NCBI RefSeq assembly: GCF_024868665.1 | Contig: NC_079910.1 | Coordinates: 10,264,976-10,328,975 of the forward strand | Direction: 5' to 3' | Origin: Triplophysa rosa | Lineage: Eukaryota > Chordata > Actinopteri > Cypriniformes > Nemacheilidae | Length of the DNA: 64,000 nt | In this document: piece by piece, positions 1 through 10,412 of the stretch | Layout: every line of letters begins with the position of its first letter | Position numbering within the stretch: position 1 is the first letter of the stretch | Translations under genes and position numbers: made by a program | The notes under the pieces: model-generated | Databases searched by the model: none | What the model saw: only the letters and a program-made list of their open reading frames with translations | Told to the model about the DNA's origin: nothing

Positions 1-418
1 TGTAACAACAGAGGGCTCTGCACTTGAAAGGTTTCGCACCGCATCCCCCTCTTCAGATAAACCGGAAAGTAAAGATTGCAGCCTCTGGTGCAGCTAAACC
101 TGACAATTGTGAGAAAGAGCTACGGTGAGTGAATTTGGAAATGCGGGGAGCCTGCGGGAGGAGAGCAGCGGGACAGAATTGGGCTGTTTGTCGGTGTAAA
201 AGGTGTGTTTATGGAGCAGGTATCAAAATGTAGAGAAATGGCTTATCACAGGCACGCAGCGTCGATGGCGGCCTGTCATCTTGAAAGCCGATGTCGACTG
301 ACATGGGAGCTGCTCTCTCCTCGTCAACCTCGACGCTCATGCTACAGGCTTATTAGAGAGCTCTGCTGCCACGTCACGGCTCGAATAATCACCTCATCAT
401 GAGATACCGCGCTAACCG
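1..418. other. Single-copy DNA with no recognised gene
   Basis: I see no repeat and no convincing coding frame here. A splice-donor-like GGTGAGTG occurs near 124 on the + strand, but no exon can be supported upstream of it because the window begins there. Confidence 0.4.
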
Positions 419-422
419 TTAA

Positions 423-775
423 AGGTCCAATCTTTAATATTTTGGAGGCTCTATGGACAGAAATGCAATATAATATGCATAACTATGTCTTCAGAGGTGT
501 TTAAAGACCTTACAAAATAAGGCTTTGTGTTTTTATTACCTTAGAATGAGCTATTTCTATCTACATACACCACGGGTCCCTTACATGGAATTCGCCATGT
601 TTCTACAGTAGCCTTAAACGGACAAACGGCTCAGAGCGCGTTTCGTAAATACGCAGTCTCCTCCGGCAAAGAAGCGAAAACGTGACAACATCTTAGTCCT
701 GTGGCAGCCACCGTAGTACTTCGAAAGGGTGGGGTGGAGATAGCAGTTGGTTGCAAATCGCAATAAGCATAAGTA
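423..775 (+). mobile_element. TTAA-flanked MITE, right end lost
   Basis: This stretch begins with AGGT directly after a TTAA (419-422). From about 470 to 770 it matches, by eye, the complete element at 48108-48467: the same order of motifs, including ATGTCTTCAGAGGTGT, TACATACACCACG and GGAATTCGCCATG. The match stops near 770, and the expected right end (ending ACCT then TTAA) is not seen. There is no ORF. It is non-autonomous; TTAA target sites fit piggyBac or Kolobok superfamilies, and I cannot choose between them. Confidence 0.7.
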
Positions 776-812
776 TATAAGCATAAGTATATAAGCATAT
801 GCATAAGTTGCA
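769..812. repeat. Short tandem repeat, about 14-bp unit
   Basis: The motif ATAAGCATAAGTAT repeats about two and a half times, followed by a degenerate ATAAGCATATGCATAAG. It lies between the TTAA-type MITE remnant and the hAT insertion, where the MITE's right end should be. Confidence 0.7.
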
Positions 813-1284
813 TTGAGGCAATAGTAGCAACACAATAGTGTTGGGCGATATTCAATATAATCAGATCGTTCTATCACCAGCCTGTGGATCGCCGATACGC
901 GATAGTATCGAGGGGCGGGGCAATTACGCATTTATCTATGACAAGCTGGATTTGTGGACAAAAACAGAAGCTTATGTGTCTAGAAAATGCTCATGTGTGA
1001 CTGCAATTAGCATTCTATCAGAGTTTAAGGTCAGTGCAGTTGGCAACATTGTTACTTACCACCGCAACCTTTTAAACAAGAGAAAGTAAACTATTGCTAT
1101 AACTCAATATCATTCATCCAAATGCGTCATTGATGCCCGCGTGCGCTGTTATTACTTGATTGGCAAACGTGAACAACTCGTGCGGTGGTTTTAAACCCTC
1201 ACACGCATAGCAATTCCTGCAAGGAAAACCCCAAGTTTATCACATCACAAGGAAAACCCCGAGTTTTAGCACATCACAAGTTTA

Positions 1285-1490
1285 CACTGCGTTCCAAATT
1301 ATTATGCAAATTGGATTTAAGTGTCGTAAACATTTAATTTTATATTGTTCAATTAAACTTATGGATGGTATTGTGTCTCAGTGCTCTTTGGATCACTGAA
1401 ATCAATCTCAGACACCTGTGATAAGTAGTTTGCCAGGTGAGCCCAATTAAAGGAAAACTACTTAAGAAGGACGTTCCACATTATTAAGCA
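1285..1490 (+). repeat. Left IR/DR end of Tc1 element
   Basis: The outer direct-repeat core is GCGTTCCAAATTATTATGCA at 1289-1308. The inner core is ACGTTCCACATTATTAAGCA at 1471-1490, matching 17 of 20. In IR/DR transposons each core is a transposase-binding site; that use here is inferred. Confidence 0.8.
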
Positions 1491-1510
1491 GGCCACAGGT
1501 TTCAAGCAAT

Positions 1511-2524
1511 ATGGGAAAGAAAAAGGATCTGTCTGCTGCCGAAAAGCGTCAAATAGTGCAATGTCTTGGACAAGGTATGAAAACATTAGATATTTCACGA
1601 AAACTTAAGCGAGATCATCGTACTGTGAAGAGATTTGTGGCTGATTCAGAGCACAGAAGGGTTCGTGCAGATAAAGGCAGAATGAGGAAGGTTTCTTCCA
1701 GACAAATTCATCAGATTAAGAGAGCAGCTGCAAAAATGCCATTGCAAAGCAGCAAACAGGTATTTGAAGCTGCTGGTGCCTCGGGAGTCCCGAAAACCTC
1801 AAGGTGTAGGATCCTCCAGATGCTTGCAGTTGTGCATAAACCTACTATTCGGCCACCCCTAACCAATGCTCACAAGCAGAAATGGTTGCAGTGGGCCCAC
1901 ACATACATGAAGACTAATTTTCAAACAGTCTTGTTTACTGATGAGTGCCGTGCAACCCTGGATGGTCCAGATGGATGGAGTAGTGGATGGTTGGTGGATG
2001 GCCACCATGTCCCAACAAGGCTGCGACGTCAGCAAGGAGGTGGCGGAGTCATGTTTTGGGCTGGAATCATGGGGAGACAGCTGGTGGGCCCCTTTAGGGT
2101 CCCTGAAGGTGTGAAAATGAACTCTGCAAGGTATGTAGAGTTTCTGACTGAGCACTTTCTTCCATGGTACAAAAAGAAGAACCATGCCTTCCGTAGCAAA
2201 ATCATCTTCATGCATGACAATGCACCATCTCATGCTGCAAAGAATACCTCTGTGTCATTGTCTGCTATGGGCATAAAAGGAGAGAAACTCATGGTGTGGC
2301 CACCATCCTCCCCTGACCTCAACCCTATTGAGAACCTTTGGAGCATCCTCAAGCGAAAGATCTATGATGGTGGGAGGCAGTTAGCATCAAAACAGCAGCT
2401 CTGGGAGGCTATTCTGACATCCTGCAAAGAAATTCAATCAGAAACTATCCAAAAACTCACAAGTTCAATGGATGCAAGAATTGTGAAGGTGATATCAAAG
2501 AAGGGGTCCTATGTTAACACGTAA
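1511..2524 (+). CDS. Tc1/mariner-family transposase, apparently intact
   Basis: This 337-aa protein would bind the element's terminal repeats and catalyse cut-and-paste transposition into TA sites in the nucleus. Residues ~7-45 form the first helix-turn-helix of the paired-like DNA-binding domain. A GRPR-like linker (GRMRK, 56-60) leads to a second HTH at ~61-105. The RNase-H-fold catalytic triad is visible: D144 (in LFTDECR), D236 (in MHDNAPSHAAK) and E274 (in SPDLNPIENLW). There are 37 residues between D236 and E274, so it is a DD37E enzyme rather than the usual DD34E of Tc1 or Sleeping Beauty. A glycine-rich loop (GGGGVMFW) and a C-terminal LKRKIY block are also typical. Its length matches the family (~340 aa), and I see no frameshift or stop. 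The ATG at 1511 lies just upstream of the HTH and no earlier in-frame ATG is needed. Whether it is expressed cannot be told. Confidence 0.96.
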   Translation: MGKKKDLSAAEKRQIVQCLGQGMKTLDISRKLKRDHRTVKRFVADSEHRRVRADKGRMRKVSSRQIHQIKRAAAKMPLQSSKQVFEAAGASGVPKTSRCRILQMLAVVHKPTIRPPLTNAHKQKWLQWAHTYMKTNFQTVLFTDECRATLDGPDGWSSGWLVDGHHVPTRLRRQQGGGGVMFWAGIMGRQLVGPFRVPEGVKMNSARYVEFLTEHFLPWYKKKNHAFRSKIIFMHDNAPSHAAKNTSVSLSAMGIKGEKLMVWPPSSPDLNPIENLWSILKRKIYDGGRQLASKQQLWEAILTSCKEIQSETIQKLTSSMDARIVKVISKKGSYVNT

Positions 2525-2655
2525 CTTGCCCTGTTAGGATGTTTTTGATTGAAATAGCTTTTGATTTCAGTAAATATGACCTCCTAATGCTGCAAATTCA
2601 ACAAATGACCATTTTCAGTTTTTTACAACCTATGAAATGTTTTCAAACTCTGTTG

Positions 2656-2854
2656 TGCATAATAATTTGGAACAGTGCATTTTGAGTTTTTCATTTTTTA
2701 AATAAATACTGTTGTCAGTGGGAGGTTTGTTCAATAAAATTCCAAATGTACCCTAACTGTTGATTACTTGAAAATTATACTGACTGTCATTTGCATCGAC
2801 AAATTAGGAAAACCAGAGAAAGATATCATTTGCATAATAATTTGGAACGCAGTG
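2656..2854 (-). repeat. Right IR/DR end of Tc1 element
   Basis: The inner core at 2656-2673 matches the outer core exactly over 18 bases in reverse complement. The outer 27-bp repeat is 2828-2854. The inner copy lacks the GC before AGTG that the outer copy has. Confidence 0.8.
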
Positions 2855-3105
2855 TATCGTGCACTGAAAACTGAAAGCCCGCACATTATAAACTCTCTAT
2901 GGCGCGAGGAAAAGCCCGAGCCGCGCGCATCACAAGTTTATCGTGCACTGAAAACTCAAAGCCCGCACAATATAAACTCTCTCTGGCGCGAGGAAAAGCC
3001 TAAGCCGCGCGCATCACAAGCTCTCTCGTGCACTGAAAACTCAAAACCCGCACATTATAAACTCTCTCTGGCGCGAGGAAAAGCCTAAGCCGCGTGCGTC
3101 ATTGC
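2855..3105 (+). repeat. Tandem repeat, three ~84-bp units
   Basis: Three consecutive units each start near TCGTGCACTGAAAACT (2857, 2941, 3026). Each also contains GCCCGCACA, ATAAACTCTCT and GGCGCGAGGAAAAGCC. Spacings are 84 and 85 bp. They lie inside the hAT element 836-3261. The Tc1 transposon inserted at the TA that begins the first unit. Confidence 0.9.
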
Positions 3106-3269
3106 AAACTCTCTTGCATGAAGAAATGCGCAATGCGCGTTTGTAATATTGATTTGCAACATATATTGGCAAACAGCCAACTATCGTCTAGGGAATCAGC
3201 AATCGCCGATAGGTCTGAGGATCGTCGATACACGATAGTATCATCTATCGGAACAACCCTACAACACAA

Positions 3270-6200
3270 CTAACTGAAATTCGTTACTGTGACACCACTA
3301 ATGCATGGGTGCGATAAATTGCTTGCGTTTATTTTCATTTGTAAGCTGCTCTGAATAAAAGCATCTAATAAATAATTTAAATGTTAATGTACACACTAGT
3401 CTTGAAGAAAAATTGCAAATAGCAGTAGGGGAGGGTGTGGGGGATTGATATTTTACATCACAACAATGTATTAATATACTCACAGCATATAAATAAAATT
3501 GGAATGTAAATTCAGTGTCATAAAATTGCAGAAGTCCAATAAAGGATGAGAGAAAAATAAAATGTAAGGGATTTCAATACATCACGGTTTAAATAAGTAA
3601 ACTCTAAAAAGAAAAGGAAAATGTTATATTACACCCTGCAGGCACCCACAACTAGGGTAGTATCATTAGTCAGAGCAGAGACTACTCAAGATATTTCTGC
3701 CAAAACAAAATAATAAAGCAAAAAAATATAACTAAATAAACAATACAATACAATACAAAAATAATCTGAATTAGCATGCTTTAAACAAACAAATCAGGCT
3801 AAATCACCATAAATTAACATTCCTCATTAAAAAAACAAAACAATTCTTTACATACAGTATAGCAACATAACTTAACTATCATGACAACCCTACTGCCTAC
3901 ATGAGACAAGCATTCCACAGTCACACGACACATAATAAATAACTTGCTACTGCAGCAAGGTCAGCAATCCACACCTTTTGAAGACACCTGCAAAGAGCAT
4001 CTCATTTATACCAACAGGAGAATAACCAAGCAAACAGCAACAGACAAACAGCTCCATGTTCTCCACTGCAGGGCGGTTCATAGCACCGACCAGCGAAAAT
4101 GCAGCAGCTCATGTGGCTTCTGAATGGTGACCGGGACCAATTAAGCAGTGGCAAGTTCTCCTCTCAACAGTACCCACAGATGAATAACACGCTGTGGGGC
4201 AGGTGAGGCTTGAAGCCATTACACATCAATCACCAGAGCAGGACCTTTTGAAAGATACCAGCTGTCTTAATGGAAAAGGGAGGGAGAAAAAGGCAGGGAG
4301 GGAGAGAAATCAGCCATTTGTGAAAGCTGGTTTTTAAAAAAAGAAGCTTCAGGGGTCTCGGCCAACAGCACCTATTTTACCATTTCCATTACAGCAATGA
4401 AGTCAAGGGGTGTGAGCCAGAAGGTTTTAAATAAAAATACATTTCTCCTTCAGCGGGCGGATAAATTAGACCTCCTCACCCCTCCAACCACACAGTTGCT
4501 CTCCCACTATTAACACATCACCTCACAATGGGCACGCAGCAGGACTCTATTACAAAACACACTCCTTTTTCAACATTATTCTTTCATGCTCCATGTTTTA
4601 TTCATCCTAAATCACTCTCCTATTACGCCAATAGGACGACGCATTCATCTCTGTGATTTGAGGCGAAAGCCAATGAAAGGACTTGCAAACACAAACACAA
4701 ACGCCATTTAACGAAGCGAAACCGCCAGGTGATTCATTCTGGAGATAGTTTTTGAAACGCTAAGTCAGCGATGAACGAGTAGACAATAGAGAGATCTTTC
4801 TAATCGAGGAGAAAAAAGCACACAGGAAGTACTACAATATATGTACATTTTATAGAGATCCCAGATGCGATGAATTAGTTTTCATTATGAAACTGTAGAA
4901 ATTTGCCTGCTGAGGATTACCAGAGGCTTTACGAAAGGACGGAAACTTGTGAAATAAGTGTCTGATATGATTGTTTTCTGCGAGGGAGATTAGCCTCAGA
5001 ATATATCAAACAAAACATTATCTGCAATATGAGCAACTCAAATCTTATCCAACAGAGGTACTCTGAAAACAGCTTTGCTGAAATCAATCTATTCTGCTAC
5101 GGCGCGAAGCTCGATAAATAAATAAATGAAACGACAGACTTCTGAAGCAGAGGTCCAACACAACAGAAACAACAAAAAAACATCAGTAGCGGAGAGTAAT
5201 CAAAACAGATTTCTGCTACTGCTGCTGATGAAAGCGCCACACAGACTGAGCCAACACTAAATTGTGTCGAATTAGAACTTGGAGCAGTTCAACTGCAAAA
5301 GTTTTACATGATGAAACATCACAATCGCGTATAAATCCCTACTGTAAACACTGATTCACAACATCATTTGTCCGATTGTACATGTTGATAATGAAATCAT
5401 TGCACTGAATAAATCACACCCTACTCTAAAACATAATAGCCACTACTGACTATTTCCAACAATTACCGAGTGCTTCTCAATAAATGACTACCCACAGCAA
5501 CTGTTTTTATCGAGTTCTAAATTGCATTCATACGCTGATGGATCTTTAAGCATTTCCACCAATGTCTGATCCATTAAGTGAAATAAAGTAAGAAAAAGCG
5601 ATCAAAAAATAGGCCTAATTCTCAAGCAGACTCATTTCTGTCTAGCTCACATTATGCACATGCTAATATCCATGCGTTCTGTTCTGGTACCGAAGCCTTG
5701 CATTAGTAGATGATCAAGCCAATGTTCCTCACTTCTTTTAAGCTCTTTTAACAATTACATCTGGAGTTCCAGATTGTCACTGACAAACTTAACAATTTAA
5801 AACTTTAAATCAAGAACTCTTTTATAGGAGGAACAAAGTACATTTCCAAAACGAAATAAATGTATGGCACCAGAAAGCCTAGAACAGATGCATCTGGAAT
5901 GATTATTCTGTATAAATAAATATTCCCATTTTAGCAGAATGAGATTCGATTTGTTGTTTTGGTTTCTGCTTATTTACCTGTTAGACGATTAGAGCCTCAG
6001 CAAGTGCAAATCATAAACATTTGTAAAATACTTGAAACGAGTCTTTGTTTTACTTCATAAACAAAACTTTAAAAAACAAACAAACCCCAGAGACATCATA
6101 TGAGAGCAATATTGTTCTCATTTAAGTGCTGCATATGTTTCAGATGGAAAACAGAATATACTCTCATGTGCATATTATCCAATAAACATGGCACTTTAAT

Positions 6201-6336
6201 CCATCATCAAATATGAATCATACTCGCTAAATAAATTCAGCGCACCTCCATATAATAAGCTGGTAACCACATTGTAAGTTGTGCTAGCTACAATGGTACT
6301 TGTATAACATGAAGTACCATGCAAATACTATGGTAC
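3270..6336. other. AT-rich single-copy DNA with no gene seen
   Basis: No coding frame or transposon end is supported. There is a small (AATAC)n run near 3742-3756. Balanced-composition blocks at about 3950-4520 and 4610-4760 look single-copy and could be conserved noncoding elements, but I cannot test that from one sequence. Just before 6337 are three TGGTAC-containing motifs that resemble a decayed fish repeat. Confidence 0.4.
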
Positions 6337-6512
6337 ATATGAAGAGTTTGGTTCCAAAACTCTGTTTTACAAAATGTTCAAAAATCATGTTTTTTAAGCC
6401 ATTATAACTAAAAAAAATGCAGCTAACTAACACAAAAACATAACATAATAAAAAAACATGATTTTTGAAAAAAAAATAAACACTTCTCATTTTGGAACCA
6501 AACTTTTCATAT
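6337..6512. mobile_element. Palindromic MITE
   Basis: The ends are inverted repeats: ATATGAAGAGTTTGGTTCC on the left and, in reverse complement, ATATGAAAAGTTTGGTTCC on the right. An inner pair around AAAAATCATG (left) and CATGATTTTTG (right) makes the 176-bp element nearly fold-back. No ORF. A diverged relative lies at about 33962-34160. It abuts the outer hAT at 6521. Confidence 0.7.
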
Positions 6513-6819
6513 AAACCAGATAGGGCTGTCTTCAAAATATCGATACGGCGATACATCGTCATGAGCTCCTGACGATGCGCGCATCGATACATCTGCCTCC
6601 GTATCGATTCTGTAGCACTTTTGAAATTAGCAAATTATAATGCATAAATATTGTGTAACAATAATTAATGGTGTAAAGGATCTGATCGGAGTTTATCCGT
6701 GTTCCGTACGGTTCGTGTGACCCGCACGCGGATTAACTGCAACGTTTCACCATCATAAAAAGGTTGAAAGGTTAAGAGCGCGCTCTCTTACCTTCTCCCT
6801 GCATCCGTGAGGAGTAGTA

Positions 6820-7975
6820 TCTGACTGCAATATCGGAGGCTGCACTCTCAGGACCGCATTTCTGGGGACGCATTTCTAGGACCCTGCGACAATGGAAGTG
6901 ACGAGTCGAGTGCATTTCCAGAATGGACGAGTGGGAGTGTCAAATTTGAATTAATTTTATTAGTTCAACATTAAAAACATTTAACATTTTATTGGAAAGT
7001 TAATGTAACCGAAGTGAGTTGCTAAATAGTCTTGAATGCAATACATAGCCAAAATATAAGGTTCTAATGCTGTAAAACGAGTTGTAAGTATATTCGTTCA
7101 GCGAAACTGTAGCACGACTGGCAAGCGTATGTTGATTTTGTGATTATGGGACAATTATTAATTCTAGACCTAGCCAGCACAATAAACTGTAGCACTCTTC
7201 GTTGTGAAACCTTGTTAATTACTCATTGTTTTTCCATTTTAGGTAATTTAAATTAATCTTAATGTTTTAATTGTCTCGTGCTCACAGTCAACTTGTTAAT
7301 CCCACGATGCATGTCTCTTCATTTTGACACTGTTTCTATAATATTGATTGTTAAATTTGACATCATAATAATTGACTGTTAAAATACCATGTGCTAGATT
7401 TTGTAATGTACTGTGTAGTCTATTCAAGGACATAGCTCAGTGCAGGCAGTAGTATGACAAAAGATGAATAAATAAATTGGTCAAGTACTAGGTTTCGGCC
7501 TAATTTAAGTCTATTTATTTATATTGTTTTTGTGTGTGTTTGTGTTCAACTGTTCAGTTGCGATTTTAAATAAACACAATCTTAAATCTGCGCCCATCAC
7601 TCTGTACTTGAAATGTGGTTGATCTAGTGACTAAAAAGGGAAAACCATGATTTCTTGTTTATTTATTTTTTTACTTAATATATTATGCTAGTTAGTCACA
7701 ATAATTACTCAACATTCAGCTGTTAGCAATAAGGTTTAATTGCATGAAATATAGTATTTGTGTGTAATAAACCTTTTAAAAACTAAGTAATTAGAATTGG
7801 GTGGATACACTGTCTTAGTTGCACTTTTTCGGTCCTCAAAAACCAGGGTCCTTGGTATTAGGGTTCTCTCCTAACTCCGATTCGGTAGGTGGCGCCCTAA
7901 AAACCAATTAGGGTCCTAGAAGTGCGGCCCCAGAAGTGCGGTCCTGAGAGTGCAGCCTCCGATATTGCAGTCGGA
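6820..7975. mobile_element. Element with 66-bp terminal inverted repeats
   Basis: The left repeat (6820-6885) and right repeat (7910-7975) match in reverse complement with about four mismatches in 66. The ends read TCTGACTGCAATATCGG and TCCGACTGCAATATCGG. TA dinucleotides flank both ends (6818-6819, 7976-7977). Within each repeat CCGCAYTTCTGGGG and an ACGCAYTTCTAGGA-like motif form an internal direct sub-repeat. The ~1.0-kb interior is AT-rich with no ORF. I do not recognise the family; TA flanks would allow a Tc1/mariner-type MITE. Confidence 0.7.
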
Positions 7976-8445
7976 TAATATTGTCCGTGAGCGCAGTATA
8001 CATGAAAGTGCATTCTCGTATCAATCACGGAAACGGTTGCGTTAGGCAAAGTTTAAAGTTAGTGTCGTGTAGGCGCTAATTCAACACACATGACGCAGCA
8101 ATGCTTTTGCCTTATCCACTATAAAACTATTGAATGTTATTAAAATCAATGAAACTCCCTCCGCTGGAGGGATGTAGTGACGCGCTGCTCGCTCATAATA
8201 CAGTAACGCATTTGAAAAAGACGTGAAAGAGCCACAGTACATGTGCATGTACTAGAAAGTGAAGAGCAAAAACCTGCTTAAATCTTACAGCACCTGTCAC
8301 GTTTATAATATATCTAGAAATCCGTCATATATTTCAATTCAACATTTCTTTTTTAATTAAATCTATTTACACTGACTGGACGTTTATGCATATATTCATA
8401 TTTTTGTTATACATATTGTCTATTTGTAAAACACATGCATACATA

Positions 8446-10133
8446 TAGGGGTGTAACGATACTTCAAATTACGATATTTCGCGATGCAAAAATGTTACGA
8501 TGCGCATCGTAGAGAGATGGAGATATTTTACGATATGTTTAATTCTATTTGTTCAACGGTCAAGACGCTACCTACTCTGCGCCAGCGCATCACGTGTGCT
8601 TATCTCACATATGCGGTAGAGAGAGAAGTCTCTGTGAGAAGGGGAAGCACAAGACACAATCTGTGTCTCCAAGTGCTTTACAAAGCGTCATATTGTCCTT
8701 CACAATCGCCGTTAAAACAAAGCAAACTTGAAGCGCGACTGCAGGCGAGTCACTCCGAAACTCATTACAAAGGCAGCACAAACGTTTCTAAATGCCAATG
8801 TTAATTTATCCGCTAACTTGAGCTGCTGCATAACGTGATATGCAACAAAGTAAGCCAAAAGAAACCAGCGTTGTTCCGATCAGAGAAGCGATGAAGTGAG
8901 TCGTACTGTATATTAAAAGATCGAATGACATGCTAAAAAACAAGTGTGTGATCTGCACGATTGAAGAATGTGTCTTTTTGAAAGATTTTTCTCATTCATT
9001 ACTGTCTCAAGCAAAGACAGCGCAGCTTCAAAGAGACACGAGCCAATAGCGCTTGAGCGTGAGCTCTGTCAGAGTGTGTCATTGGTTGAATGTACTGAAT
9101 GAACACGCCCTTCACGAGAGTCAATTGAGTCAAAATGAGACTGAATGAACTGCTACATGTCGTTCATGGTCTAATATTCTCTGTGTTACAACAATGCATA
9201 TCCAGTAGTTACTCAACTTTTCTGAAAAATAAAGGTAATGACCTGGTTTCATTTAATTCCAAGGTAGACATGTGCCCGGTTAACCGGGGTTACCACTAAA
9301 TCCTGCTGAAACCGAGCTGGCTGCGAAATGCAAAATATTGATTATTTTAATGAAGCGTAGCTTGTCCGTGAAGCACGTCTCTGGGATCAGTAGGAAATGC
9401 TGCTCGATCTAAAAGCAGAGCGAGTTTAAGTCGCTTATGCATTTAAAAAAGCAACACCCGTCAAACATGATCATTATAAATATACTTTATTATCATGAAA
9501 ATACCTGAGGAGGCTTGAGGATCAGTGATGAAAACATGTCCTTTGGCATTTCCTAGAACTACTTGTGTTATGGTCTTCTTCTGCAGTGCGTATTTGGAGT
9601 TTCTGCACGAGAGCGCCCTCTGGCTTTCAGATGCAGCAGCATTTTACCGTACTACACTCACAAATTGTGCATAAATCACGTGATATATATTTTCGGTTAA
9701 CCGGGCATATGTCTATTCCAAGGTAAAGTAAATTATGTCGAAACAGTTAAATCTTTGTATGGAATATTTAATTACACCAATTAAATTAATTAATCCAGAT
9801 AGATTTTAGTAGACTAATATAATGTAGATTTCGTCGACTAAAAATAGACTAAAACTATGATAAATTGGGATGACTAAAATTTTAGTCAAAAGACTATGAC
9901 TAAAACTAAATCAAAATTTGCTGTCAAAATTGAATCAAAATCTTAATTCTAATTTCAGTTGAGCCTTAAAATGTTAAAATTCTTTATTAAGTTGTATGTG
10001 CAACAAAATATTTTGAAAATAAATGTTATTTGAAATTTTTATTTTGTTCAAAATATCGAGATGTGTATCGTATCGTGAACCCAGCACCGTGATATGTACC
10101 GAATCGTGAGCTGAGTGTATCGTTACACCCCTA
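8446..10133. mobile_element. Middle hAT-type element
   Basis: Perfect terminal repeats TAGGGGTGTAACGATAC (17 bp, both ends) and a perfect 8-bp duplication CATACATA (8438-8445, 10134-10141) define it. It lies inside the 6521-10404 element and is interrupted by the 9265-9715 element; its original length would be about 1.23 kb. The region 9800-9950 is rich in GACTAAAA-type motifs. No transposase ORF. Confidence 0.9.
9265..9715. mobile_element. Innermost hAT-type element, 451 bp
   Basis: It is flanked by perfect 8-bp duplications TTCCAAGG (9257-9264, 9716-9723). Its ends are TAGACATGTGCCCGGTTAAC and, in reverse complement, TAGACATATGCCCGGTTAAC (19 of 20). The interior closely resembles that of the hAT at 46416-47582 although the terminal sequences differ. 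No ORF. Confidence 0.92.
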
Positions 10134-10412
10134 CATACATATGATGTAGCCTAGAAACCCTGTTTTAGAAACAAGGGTCTATAAAGACTTGATCTTTTGC
10201 AACTTTATACTCATTCTCAAAACTACTTTATGCATTGATTTGTCAGATTAACTGATAGGTAGTTATGAATGGCAATTTTCTGCAAGTATATTTTGCTCTA
10301 AATCTTTCATATGAGAAATGTAATAAAAAATTGACCCGTATCGGGATACATATCATATCGGGGCGTGTATCGTATCGTGAAGTTGCTGGCGATACACAGT
10401 CCTAAAACCAGA

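Larger units (their letters stand above)
1285..2854 (+). mobile_element. Complete Tc1/mariner transposon (DD37E type, IR/DR ends)
   Basis: This 1570-bp element has 27-bp perfect terminal inverted repeats (1285-1311 and 2828-2854), starting CACTGCGTTCC and flanked by the TA duplication (1283-1284, 2855-2856). Each end holds a second inner copy of the repeat core, about 180 bp inward (1471-1490 and 2656-2673), giving an IR/DR layout like that of Sleeping Beauty. Between them is an uninterrupted transposase ORF. AATAAA signals occur downstream of the stop at 2701 and 2736. Perfect outer repeats and an open ORF mean the copy is young or has been conserved. Confidence 0.95.
836..3261. mobile_element. 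hAT-type non-autonomous transposon hosting a Tc1 insertion
   Basis: The element is bounded by perfect 8-bp direct repeats CAACACAA (828-835 and 3262-3269). The ends are TAGTGTTGGGCGATA on the left and a reverse-complement TAGGGTTGTTCCGATA on the right. Eight-base duplications with TAG-type ends are the hAT signature. Both subterminal regions carry a direct motif GATACRCGATAGTATC (near 892 and 3226). Without the Tc1 insertion the element would be about 854 bp, and it has no transposase of its own. Its interior holds an ~84-bp tandem repeat on the right and degenerate ~36-bp units on the left of the Tc1. Confidence 0.85.
6521..10404. mobile_element. Outer hAT-type element of a nested stack
   Basis: It is flanked by perfect 8-bp duplications AAACCAGA (6513-6520 and 10405-10412). 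The terminal repeats are short: TAGGGCTGT on the left and TAGGACTGT on the right in reverse complement. Both subterminal regions are rich in CGATAC motifs. Its own sequence is split into 6521-6819, 7976-8437 and 10142-10404 by later insertions. No transposase ORF is visible, so it is non-autonomous. Confidence 0.8.

Noticed and set aside
124..131. Splice-donor-like GGTGAGTG near the window start
   Set aside because: No exon upstream can be judged because the sequence begins only 123 bases before it.
2768..3088. A 106-codon plus-strand frame
   Set aside because: It runs from the Tc1 right terminal repeat into the 84-bp tandem array; repeated peptide segments mirror the tandem DNA units.
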